From Desulfonatronospira thiodismutans ASO3-1 (GTDB lineage: Bacteria > Desulfobacterota > Desulfovibrionia > Desulfovibrionales > Desulfonatronovibrionaceae), in assembly GCF_000174435.1 (NCBI RefSeq), contig NZ_ACJN02000001.1:421631-485630 (forward strand): a stretch of DNA of 64,000 bases, in the 5' to 3' direction. Under the pieces are notes generated by a model. It was given only the letters and a program-made list of their open reading frames with translations, did no database searches and was not told the origin of the DNA. Below are positions 54,432 to 62,217 of the stretch, piece by piece. Made by a program: the position numbers and the translations under genes. The stretch's first letter is position 1. Every line of letters starts with the position of its first letter.

Positions 54432-54556
54432 ACCTTATAGTCAAGATCAGTTCAGGGAGATTTGCCGGTCAAGGGAACCAGGGCGCTTTGCCTGGCAAAG
54501 GAGTAAGAGCCTGGCTTCTGCCAACGCTTGTCGGCATGGGTTTTGGGGGGTGATTG
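54432..54556 (-). repeat. Duplicated fragments of neighbouring genes
   Basis: 54473-54556 repeats the 5' part of the second sapC gene (53752-53838) with few changes; 54432-54470 repeats part of 19603-19641. The junctions show that pieces from different places have been joined here. Confidence 0.65.
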
Positions 54557-54559
54557 GAA

Positions 54560-54793
54560 TCAATTGAGGCATGCCTGCTTAAAAACCCACTCAGGTTCAG
54601 GGACTTCCACTTTTTCCATCTCAAAACCTGGCTCGAAAGGGACTTCTGTTTCCAGCATGTCTTTTGCCCCTTCTCTCAAGGACTCAAGCAATTCTTCCCT
54701 GGTTCTCTCTTGAGCGTTTACGCCAGGCAGATCAACCAGCCAACCTATCCACCAGTCATCGGTCCTCTTTATTACTGCTCTGTAATGCATCAT
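54560..54793 (-). CDS. HicB-family antitoxin-like protein
   Basis: The 77-aa product (MMHYRAVIKRTDDWWIGWLVDLPGVNAQERTREELLESLREG, in part) matches short HicB-type proteins. Its start overlaps the XRE gene stop as ATGATG. No hicA partner follows it directly; it may be an orphan. Confidence 0.7.
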   Translation of the reverse strand: MMHYRAVIKRTDDWWIGWLVDLPGVNAQERTREELLESLREGAKDMLETEVPFEPGFEMEKVEVPEPEWVFKQACLN

Positions 54794-55077
54794 GCGGCTT
54801 CCAGGTCGTGAACCTTTATTTCTACACGAAGACCCGCAGTTACAGCCATGTTTACAAGGGAGTCCAAGCTGAAAAGGTTTATTTTTCCCCGTTTAAGATC
54901 GGATATGCGTGGCTGGGTGACCCCAAACAAGCTTGCCGCCTGGGACTGGCTGATTTCATTACGCTGAATATGTTCGCTGATAGCCATCATCAGAACAGAA
55001 CGAAGCTTCATATTTTCAGCTTGTTCGGGTGTGTCTTCAATGGCATCCCAAACGCTTTCAAAATGATTGTTGCTCAT
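54790..55077 (-). CDS. XRE-family antitoxin (HigA type)
   Basis: The 95-aa product has a helix-turn-helix (about 48-68, ISQSQAASLFGVTQPRISDLKRG) and the VRVEIKV-type tail seen in antitoxins paired with Gp49-like toxins. AGGAG precedes the ATG, which overlaps the toxin-remnant stop. A truncated copy lies at 18966-19135. Confidence 0.8.
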   Translation of the reverse strand: MSNNHFESVWDAIEDTPEQAENMKLRSVLMMAISEHIQRNEISQSQAASLFGVTQPRISDLKRGKINLFSLDSLVNMAVTAGLRVEIKVHDLEAA

Positions 55078-55283
55078 TGTTTCCTCTCCTGCAACAATTC
55101 ACGGTAGCGGTTTATAGCCAACTCAAGGTCCTTCCTGGATATTTTCTGAGCTTTCTTATGAAAACGCAAGAAGAGACTGTCCCTTATGTTGCGAGTTCTC
55201 GTAACAGGCTGATATGCATGTAAATAAACCGGATTTGGCGGGGTCTTCATATCTTCATGGATACCAGGGGGATATGAAGACAT
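55074..55283 (-). pseudogene. Remnant of a Gp49-like (HigB) toxin gene
   Basis: Only the C-terminal part (FHKKAQKISRKDLELAINRYRELLQE) matches the Gp49-like toxin family; the first 35 codons are unrelated and lack a ribosome-binding site. The antitoxin downstream is intact, so this looks like a neutralised toxin-antitoxin locus. Confidence 0.65.
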
Positions 55284-55368
55284 GCAGCATAATTATTTTG
55301 GGCTGGCAACATAATTTTTGGCCTTGGAATATAGTACCACTTGTTTGGACTCAGCCTGCATATGGGCC

Positions 55369-56385
55369 TTACAGGCTGTCCAGCCAGTCCAGAGTCTCCT
55401 GCTCTTTTTCCCAGTCCAGAAGTTCATCCAGTTTGGGGTCCTGGGTCTGGTTCTGGGTGTATTCAATGAACTTCTGCTGCAGCTCTCGTTTGCGATTCAG
55501 ACTCAGCTTGAGATAGACCATGGTGGATTGCAGGTTTTCATGTCCCAGGTGGTTTTTGATGTCTGTCAGGCTGAAGCCGGTCCCGAGCATGTTGATGGCA
55601 CATGAATGCCTGAAGCAATGCACCGGATTCAATCCCTGGAATCGGTTTTCTTCAAACACCAGGCTCAGATATTTCCTGCATAACCGGTAGATGCCGTTTC
55701 TGGTAAAGCCTTGCCTGCGCTGATTTAAAAACAGGGTGTTCTGATGCAAGGGTTTGGGCCTGGGGCGGTATTTCTGGATATACATGGACATGAGCTGGAC
55801 TGTCTTGGGCCAGAGCTCGATTTGGCGGTAGCGGTTGCCCTTGCCCAGGATGGCCAGGGTTTTCTTGTGCGGGTCAAAGTAGTCCAGACGTAGCGAGGCT
55901 GATTCCTCGGCCCTGGCCCCGGAGTTGTAGAGCAGGTGGATGATGGTATAATCCCGGAACGCTCCGCTTTTCTTGAGATTTATACTATCCAGGACCAGCA
56001 AAACCTCTTCATGGGTGAGAAAGGCAGCCAGTTTTTTGGGGAAGCGCTTCTGAGGGATGGAGATAATCCGGTCTGCCAGCAGTTTATGTTCGGGATAGAG
56101 AAAACGGATCATTCTGGCCAGGGACTTGAATACCGCCAGTCTGTGGCCTCTGGTGCGAGCACTGTTATTTCTGCCGCTCTCCAGATGGTCTAAAAAATCC
56201 AGGATGAGCTGGGTGCTTAAATGCCCAATCTCCAAGGAGTTGATATCCCGGCCAAGGGTTTTGGAGGCAAAGGGCAAAAACAGGCTGAAGGTATGGCGGT
56301 AGGCCAGGATGGTGTTGGAGCTGACGCCCTTGGTTCTTGGCAGATACTGATCAAAGAAGGTATGCAGACAGGAGCCCAGATTCAT
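55369..56385 (-). CDS. Tyrosine recombinase
   Basis: The 338-aa product has a SAM-like N-terminal domain (about 10-105) and a catalytic domain with LLYNSGARAEE (Arg), HCFRHSCAINML, and LGHENLQSTMVYL (Tyr). All key residues are present. It overlaps the upstream recombinase gene by 4 bp, the arrangement of two- and three-recombinase elements (for example RIT elements). Confidence 0.87.
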   Translation of the reverse strand: MNLGSCLHTFFDQYLPRTKGVSSNTILAYRHTFSLFLPFASKTLGRDINSLEIGHLSTQLILDFLDHLESGRNNSARTRGHRLAVFKSLARMIRFLYPEHKLLADRIISIPQKRFPKKLAAFLTHEEVLLVLDSINLKKSGAFRDYTIIHLLYNSGARAEESASLRLDYFDPHKKTLAILGKGNRYRQIELWPKTVQLMSMYIQKYRPRPKPLHQNTLFLNQRRQGFTRNGIYRLCRKYLSLVFEENRFQGLNPVHCFRHSCAINMLGTGFSLTDIKNHLGHENLQSTMVYLKLSLNRKRELQQKFIEYTQNQTQDPKLDELLDWEKEQETLDWLDSL

Positions 56386-57034
56386 ATGTCCTCCAGTCGC
56401 GAGATGGCAAAGTCCACAAATCCCTGGCGCTTCTCGGCGTCCATGACCTTGAGATACAGGGCGGTGTAGCGGTACTTGCTGTGGCCCATATACGCGGATA
56501 GTACTGGCAGAACAGCCTGGGGGTCCCGGCCCCGGTCCCGGGCCGCCTTGAGGGTGTTGACTGCAAAGGAATGCCTCAGGCTGTGCGGAGTGGGATGGCC
56601 AAAGACCATGTTGGCTATAATTCTTCTTGGGGCATGGATTCCCGTTTCCCGCACAGCCCTGTGAAAGACGGGATACACCTGATTGGTTCTCAGGGCGCTT
56701 TTAAATCCTGGCAGGAGATAAGGGCTTGTGCAGCACAGGGCGTCTCGAAGACTCAGGAAGTTATCCAGTTCTTTTTGGGCCTCCCAAGGAATGGGAATCA
56801 AGCGGTCCTTATGGAACTTGGTCTTTTGGATATAGATAGTGCCTTGCACAGGATCAAAATGTTCAAGCCCCAGGTTGAGTGGTTCGGACATGCGCAGCCC
56901 GCACCTGGCCTGCAACATTAGAGCTATGTATATGCCCATATCCACCAGGAAGCACTTTTCCCTGCTGCGCCGGATCTGACTTTGCACCCCCTGCAGGAGC
57001 TGCTCCACCTGCTCCGGGGAGAAAATGAAAGGGA
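56382..57034 (-). pseudogene. Tyrosine recombinase lacking its N-terminal domain
   Basis: The frame from the 55-bp repeat inward (STLPFIFSPEQVEQLLQG…) encodes only the catalytic domain, with LQARCGLRMSE, HSLRHSFAVNTL and MGHSKYRYTALYL. A stop lies 14 codons upstream of the homologous region, inside the repeat. About 100 N-terminal residues are missing; a GTG at 57008 could still start a 208-aa protein. Confidence 0.75.
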
Positions 57035-57089
57035 GTGTACTTTCGGCAGACGTGCGTAAGCAGAAAAAATTTCACGGCAGCTGGCGTAG
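57035..57089 (-). repeat. 55-bp repeat, right copy of an inverted pair
   Basis: Inverted copy of 19948-20002. It truncates the recombinase gene on its inner side and abuts the second IS66-type element on its outer side. Confidence 0.65.
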
Positions 57090-57221
57090 GCTTTGCTTGG
57101 AGGGCCAGTTCAGGGGCTGGTCAATTTTCGGTTATCACAGCACAAGTTGAGACACCTCCTCCATGACTCAAGGTCCAGGAGGAGGGTCTGTTGATATTGC
57201 GCTGGCTTGGCGTGGAGGAGA

Positions 57222-58819
57222 TTATTCGTTGGGGAGGTTTTCTCGATAGTTCCAGGGCATCCATTTTTGTGGAGCCGCGAGGGCCTCTTCTATGTTTTTC
57301 TGAAGCTGGGTCAGGTAGTCAAAGGAGTTCACTTTGTTAAGCTGACAGGTATGAATGAAGCTCATGAACAGATCGCCGATCCTGGCCCCGCGCAGGGTGC
57401 GGTAAAATAAAGAATTCTTCCGGTGCTGGATGGCTTTTTTCAGGGCACGTTCGCAGATATTGTTGTCCAGGGGAGCACCTGGTTCTCTCAAAAAAAGAGT
57501 CAGAGGATCCCAGTGTTTTTGCATGTAAGCCAGGGCTTTGCCCAATCCTGAATTGGGCTCTACTTTTTTCTCCTCCAGCTGGGCCCAGGCCCAGGACTTG
57601 AGTTCGCTCATAACCGGTGCGCTTTCCTGTTGATGCCATACAAGCCGTTTTTTGAGCAGACATCTCCTGCTTTTTGGCCATGTCATCATTTTTATAGACA
57701 ATAGCCAGCTGTTCAATGAACATACCGGCACTCATCAGGGAAAATTGTCCAGGATATCGACAAAGTTGCGTCTGCCCATGGGTCAGGCAATTGGCTAAAA
57801 TGATCTGTAAGCCCTTGGGAATGTTTCGGGGCCAGGGCATCACACATGTGTATTGGCGGGGGCAGGTTGTGGTCTCTTTTTTTGAGAATCTCCTCCAGAT
57901 TCTCCCCCGCATGCTGTCTGCCGGTGGCAAAGAGAGCAATATGGCGTCCCTGAAGTACAGAGACAATCCCGGTGGTGAACATGCCTTTTCTTTTCGGCCC
58001 GGCTTCCTTGTTCTCCTTGATAAGCTGCTGGATTTTCATGTTGGTGTCGTCGTTATGCACGACCTCACCTTGAGCCGCTTGGCGGATGAGTTCATCATAC
58101 ACAGGAAGAAGCTGTGTTCCAGTTTGTTCGACCAGATCCCATTGTGTTGCGGCCGGCAGGGGTATGCCCAGAGATTCCTGGAGCTTTTCCAAGCGATGAA
58201 AAGGAAACCCGCTCCCGTACTTCAAGATGGCGATCATGCTCCGGGCAGGTTCGTCGTATTTTTTTTCTCCAATGTCTTCTGGAGGATCTGCGGTGAACAC
58301 CTCGAGACAGCAGTTACAGCGAAGGCTCTTAAGCTCATGGATCTTGGCTGTAAGTGGAGCTGTGGCTGTAATCCGAATGCGGAACTTCGGTTTTATGGGA
58401 TAGACTTTTCCTTGACCGCACAAGGGGCAGATATCGCCCGGCTTCAGGGTTTGGTGAGGGTATATGCATTTTGCAGCCCCGGTATAGTCGTCTTTTCCGT
58501 TTCGGCCGTGTCCCTTGGGTGGTTTTTCATCAGGAGGCTTTTGTACAGGATCTTGACTACTCTTCTGGTCCTTGTTTTGCTGGTCATCCTCCTGGAACAG
58601 TTTCTTTTTTGTCTCTGAAGAAGCGCCAAAGATCGTGCGCAGGAGACGCTTGATGGAGGCAGCTTTATCGTCCACAGCCTGATGCAAAAGCTGGATGGCT
58701 TGGACCAAGGCTTTGATGATATCCAGATCTGTCTCTTCCAGCTCGTTTTTTGATGCGCGCTGTAAAAGGGCGTCGATCTGCTCTTGGTCCAGATCGATGG
58801 ATTGGACTTTCTTTTTCAC
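57222..58819 (-). pseudogene. tnpC: IS66 transposase TnpC, frameshifted
   Basis: The frame from 58819 encodes the N-terminal and central parts (FGASSETKKKLF, ICPLCGQGKV, VVHNDDTNMKIQ) as far as PIHMCDALA near 57845. Coding then moves to a second frame and, near 57720, to a third (DDMAKKQ…PGAPLDNNICERALKKAIQHRKNSLFYRT to 57222). At least two frameshifts are needed to restore it, so the element cannot supply its own transposase. Confidence 0.88.
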
Positions 58820-59694
58820 CGGTTGAGCCCCCGCAATCGCTTCCGAAAGTCTCGGGTCAGGGGATAGCCCAGGACAGCCTTGAGTGAACGGTTTGCTTTG
58901 CCTGTGTGGTCGTTTTTGCCCCGGCCTGTAGTCTGCCCGAGATAGAGCCAGTTGGCTGCAAAATAACAGGTTCCTTTGAAGCGCTCTTGATCAACAAAGG
59001 TTTCCAGGTAATATATCGGATGCTTGTAGATGCTCTCCCAGTCCCTTTGCACAATCTTGGTCATTTGGGCCAGGATATGGGAGGCCAAGCAGGAGACCTG
59101 GATCCAGGGCAGGATGAGGAACCTGCTGTTGTAGGCAATAAGAAAGAGATTCTTTTCCCTGTCTTTTTGGGTCCAGCCGATGAAATTGTCCCGGACGCCG
59201 ATATGCCTTGGAGCTGAAGACCAGGAAAGACAGGCTATGGGCTGCTTGTTTGCAAAGACCAGGTACTTGAGGTGCTCGCCCACAGGCTGGGTGTAGCCCA
59301 GATAATGATGCTCCTTGAGGAGGCTGGAAAACAGGCCCTCAAAAGGTGTCTTGCGCACCTGTCGAAACTCAAGAGGGGTGATGTCCTTGAGTGAAGATGT
59401 AAGTGGGGTTTGATCCACCTGAACCGAGACTGGTTCTTTGCGATTGTACCCAGTGGCAGTTACTTTTTGTGCCGGCGGAAGAATTATGTGCCCCTGTCTG
59501 TGCAGGGCCAGCATGAGCCCCCTGCAGACCATGTCCTTGAGTTGGCCGTTTTGCTGGACCCAGTTCCATGCTGTGCAGAGCTTTTTGGACAAGGCCCACC
59601 GGCTGTCTCCAGGATGCTCGAAAATGAGCTGTCTGATGAACCGGACATCTTCTTCTGTGATGTCCCTGCCCCTGTATCTCAGTATCGTTTGCAT
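58816..59694 (-). CDS. DUF4338 protein, DruA-like, inside IS66-type element
   Basis: The product of about 292 aa from the ATG at 59694 (MQTILRYRGRDITEEDVRFIR…, in part) matches DUF4338, the family of DruA of the Druantia anti-phage system: LLKEHHYLGY, LKYLVFANKQPIACLSWSSAPRHIGVRDNFIGW (in part), YNSRFLILPW, LETFVDQERFKGTCYFAANW. It overlaps tnpC by 4 bp and follows tnpB, so it belongs to the element. No other Druantia genes are present. A role in transposition or defence is open. Confidence 0.75.
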   Translation of the reverse strand: MQTILRYRGRDITEEDVRFIRQLIFEHPGDSRWALSKKLCTAWNWVQQNGQLKDMVCRGLMLALHRQGHIILPPAQKVTATGYNRKEPVSVQVDQTPLTSSLKDITPLEFRQVRKTPFEGLFSSLLKEHHYLGYTQPVGEHLKYLVFANKQPIACLSWSSAPRHIGVRDNFIGWTQKDREKNLFLIAYNSRFLILPWIQVSCLASHILAQMTKIVQRDWESIYKHPIYYLETFVDQERFKGTCYFAANWLYLGQTTGRGKNDHTGKANRSLKAVLGYPLTRDFRKRLRGLNR

Positions 59695-59739
59695 GGGAGG
59701 GAATATAGAGGAAAACGGATAGGAACGCAAGCCCCTAAG

Positions 59740-60102
59740 TTAAAATTCCGTGAGAATTTTTCTCCATTGTGGTGCAACCTGCGCATTTTGAGGATTGCCG
59801 TTCCAGATCAAAAGCTGCAGCTCATGGACTGCCAGAGGACAAATGCCACTCTGGCTTTTATCAGGCCACCACTGAAACCTGCCTTGGGATAATCGCTTCT
59901 GGCACATCCAGAAGCCTTGGCCATCGTAGGTGATTATCTTGATGGCTGTTTTCTTTTTGTTGCAAAATACAAAGACGCAGCCTGAAAAGGGATCTGATTT
60001 GATCCTCTGCCGGCAGATTTTTGTCAGCCCGTCGATCCCTTTTCTGAAATCAACAGGCTCCACAGCTACAAGGATGCGCATCTGGGGAGTGAGCTGAATC
60101 AT
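59740..60102 (-). CDS. tnpB: IS66 accessory protein TnpB
   Basis: The 120-aa product has the Orf2 signature (ILVAVEPVDFRKGIDGL, FVFCNKKKTAIKIITYDGQGFWMCQKRL). It differs strongly from the TnpB at 47832-48182, so the two IS66 elements are of different subgroups. It overlaps tnpA by 4 bp. Confidence 0.9.
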   Translation of the reverse strand: MIQLTPQMRILVAVEPVDFRKGIDGLTKICRQRIKSDPFSGCVFVFCNKKKTAIKIITYDGQGFWMCQKRLSQGRFQWWPDKSQSGICPLAVHELQLLIWNGNPQNAQVAPQWRKILTEF

Positions 60103-60500
60103 GCCCCTTTGCTCCAGAAAGCCGAGAGGATCTCAAGGGGATTAGGCAGGTCTGGACCTTTAAGCTGCATTTTGAGCTTTGATCCATCTCGAGCTTCGGT
60201 CTCCAGGTGATATTCGGTGCAAGGCAAAGATGACGTGAGTTCAAATTCAACAAAGGAAGGACCTGGCTGTAGGGACTCTTGAGCCTGCTCGGCCTGGACC
60301 CGCTTTTTGAGGTGGCTGTGATTGAGGTGCAAGACCTTTGCTATTTTGCAGATGGAATAATCCTGGGCAAGGCTGACTGCACTGGCCCATAGGTGGTTGG
60401 GAATCGGAGATCGTGTGTGTCTGGTTTCCCGCCAGTGCTCGAACTGTCTCTTGACTTCTTCAAGGCCTGGCCGGGTGGCTGGGGCTGATTGCTGTAGCAT
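60099..60500 (-). CDS. tnpA: IS66 accessory protein TnpA
   Basis: The 133-aa product begins after AAGGAGG and carries an HTH-like part (SLAQDYSICKIAKVLHLNHSHLKKRV). It is the first gene of the second IS66-type element. Confidence 0.78.
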   Translation of the reverse strand: MLQQSAPATRPGLEEVKRQFEHWRETRHTRSPIPNHLWASAVSLAQDYSICKIAKVLHLNHSHLKKRVQAEQAQESLQPGPSFVEFELTSSLPCTEYHLETEARDGSKLKMQLKGPDLPNPLEILSAFWSKGA

Positions 60501-60523
60501 CGGTTGTCCTCCTTATGGTTTGG

Positions 60524-60682
60524 TCACCGATAGTACCCCAGGCCCTCAAATTTTTCACGCAGGCTTGCCGGAAAGACACGGTTGGCCTTGAAATGTCTGG
60601 TACCGGCAATGCCTGAAAGGGCCTTTGTATGCTCCGGCTCTAAGGAAGCAAAGACCGGAAATATGTGCAGGTCTTGGGACAT
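60524..60682 (-). pseudogene. Crp/Fnr-family regulator gene truncated by IS66 element
   Basis: From an ATG at 60682 with AGGAG at 8-nt spacing, the frame reads MSQDLHIFPVFASLEPEHTK then ALSGIAGTRHFKANRVF, the usual start of a cNMP-binding Crp/Fnr domain (LF..L...L..I....R.F). It then runs into element sequence and stops at 60524. The remaining sensor and DNA-binding parts are not present in the window. It was divergent from the cupin-nrfHA genes. Confidence 0.65.
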
Positions 60683-61074
60683 TTACTGGATCTCCTGAAC
60701 GATTAGATGCAAGATGTATCGAGCTGTTTTGAGGCAATCAGCACCTTAACCCTGAAACCCTGTCATAAAAAATAAGAGAAATTTGTGCTATGGCGCTGGA
60801 AATTTCCGACCTCGATGATAAGCGTAAGCATAGACAGTCAAGTGGCCAGGGGTAACTTTTTCGCTTGGGTTGCGGGCATAACCCGCATAGGTTCTTGTCT
60901 GTTGTCTTGACTTAAGTCAAGGCATAACAAATATAAAACCTTATCTTGGCTTTCAAGTCAACAGCTTTAAAAAGAAGCGTATGCCAGGCTGGCTGTGCAT
61001 AATCTGGAGAAAATCACAGAAAAAAGTTGATCCAGAGAATGAGGTATCGTAACATTTAAAAAAAGGAGGTATTT
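60683..61074. promoter_or_regulatory. Divergent regulatory region with FNR-like palindrome
   Basis: The perfect palindrome CTTGACTTAAGTCAAG (60906-60921) contains TTGAC-N4-GTCAA, like binding sites of Crp/Fnr-family regulators. It lies between the truncated Crp/Fnr-like gene and the cupin-nrfHA genes. A GGGTTGCGGGCATAACCCGC hairpin (60875-60894) is a dispersed repeat with relatives at 50678 and 63898. Confidence 0.55.
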
Positions 61075-61389
61075 ATGAAAGTCGTGAATATATTTGAGGA
61101 AGGAACGTTCAGTGACAAGGCCATGAAGAAAAATCTGGTTCACGACAGCCCGTATTTCAGGATTATCAACTTCAATTTCAGGGCCGGGCAGGAACTGCCC
61201 ATACATTCCCATGAACTTGAAGGCGAACTAAGCATCCAGGTGCTGGAGGGTGAAGGCGAGTACCTGGCAAAGGACAGAACCCTTCCGGCCAGAGCCGGAG
61301 ATATTCTGGTCTGCGCCATCGAGGAGTCCCACGGTATTCGGGCTGTGACGGATATGCGGGTTCTGGTGACCATTGCCCCGCCAATATAA
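61075..61389 (+). CDS. Cupin-domain protein
   Basis: The 104-aa product is a single cupin barrel: the first metal motif PIHSHELEGELSIQVLEGEGE and the second PARAGDILVCAIEESHGI are intact. A strong AAAGGAGG site precedes the ATG. Such small cupins bind metals or small ligands. It precedes nrfHA, separated by a MITE-like repeat, and may share their regulation. Confidence 0.85.
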   Translation: MKVVNIFEEGTFSDKAMKKNLVHDSPYFRIINFNFRAGQELPIHSHELEGELSIQVLEGEGEYLAKDRTLPARAGDILVCAIEESHGIRAVTDMRVLVTIAPPI

Positions 61390-61435
61390 TTGTGGCTTTT
61401 TTGGTCAGCGTTGCCGGCAAGCAAAAGCTATCAGG

Positions 61436-61589
61436 TAACCATTCAGGGGGCACTCAGGTGTAGTTCCTGGCACAAGGTCTTGGGACTGTCCCGCACTTAT
61501 TTTTTTGATGAACAATTTACAGATGTGAGCGTTAGAAAAATAGGTGCGGGACTGTCCCCGGGCCGATTGAGGCATCCCCTGAATGGTTA
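61436..61589. repeat. MITE-like element B
   Basis: The 154-bp element has ends TAACCATTCAGGGG and CCCCTGAATGGTTA, identical to element A at 45181-45355. It contains inverted GGGACTGTCCCG copies (61489 and 61547). No target duplication is obvious. It separates the cupin gene from nrfH. Confidence 0.7.
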
Positions 61590-61737
61590 CGTTACAAGCA
61601 TCTTCTGTACTTTAAGCCTTGCAGTTATCAAAGGCATAAATATACCAGACAACTTTAAGCAGGGAGGGAGCTTATGCAAGTAATGTTAAAAGACAGAAGT
61701 TGCAGGTCAGTAGCATTTTAAAACCAAGGAGGGGGTT

Positions 61738-62217
61738 ATGACAAAGGGAAAAAACCGGCAGAATGGAGCCGGCAGGGCCGCCATACTTATTGCTTTGCTG
61801 GCAGGTGTGGCTCTAACCCTGGTTGCCGGGTTTACCTACAGCCACACGGACCAGCCGGAGTTCTGCGGCAGCTGCCATGTAATGTATGAGGCGACCAGAA
61901 CTCACCAGCAGTCTGTGCATGCGGATCTGAGCTGTAATGAATGCCATGCTCCGCACAGCGCCGTTCCAAAGATGCTGTTCAAGTCCTGGGCCGGTACAAA
62001 AGACATGTACAAAAACACTTTTGGAAAGGTTGGCGACGTGATTCAGTCTTCTGACAGGAGCTCAAGGGTTATTAATGACAATTGCACCAACTGTCATGCC
62101 ATGACCGGTCTTAATGTAGACGCGGACATGGCCAAGGATCAGTGCATAGATTGTCATCGTCAGGTGCCGCATATGCGGTCAACTCCCGTAGCCGAAAGGA
62201 GGGTAGCAGATGAGTAA
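61738..62217 (+). CDS. nrfH: Cytochrome c nitrite reductase small subunit NrfH
   Basis: The 159-aa product has one N-terminal membrane anchor (about 13-32) and four haem-binding CXXCH motifs at about 43, 66, 116 and 136. The first is CGSCHVM, with the Met typical of NrfH. It takes electrons from menaquinol and passes them to NrfA. A strong AGGAGGGGG site precedes the ATG; its end overlaps nrfA by 8 bp. Confidence 0.95.
   Translation: MTKGKNRQNGAGRAAILIALLAGVALTLVAGFTYSHTDQPEFCGSCHVMYEATRTHQQSVHADLSCNECHAPHSAVPKMLFKSWAGTKDMYKNTFGKVGDVIQSSDRSSRVINDNCTNCHAMTGLNVDADMAKDQCIDCHRQVPHMRSTPVAERRVADE

Larger units (their letters stand above)
57110..60550 (-). mobile_element. IS66-type element carrying a DUF4338/DruA-like gene (ends approximate)
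   Basis: The minus-strand order is tnpA, tnpB, DUF4338 gene and tnpC (frameshifted). Possible imperfect terminal repeats are AGGGGCTGG…TTCGGTTATCA (57112-57137) and, on the complement of the right end, AGGGCCTGG…ATCGGTGACCA (60525-60552). No target duplication was found. The right end truncates a Crp/Fnr-like gene. Confidence 0.75.

Noticed and set aside
57110..60550. A complete Druantia defence system
   Set aside because: Only the DruA-like gene is present; no DruE-type helicase or other system genes are in the window, and the gene belongs to an IS66-type element.
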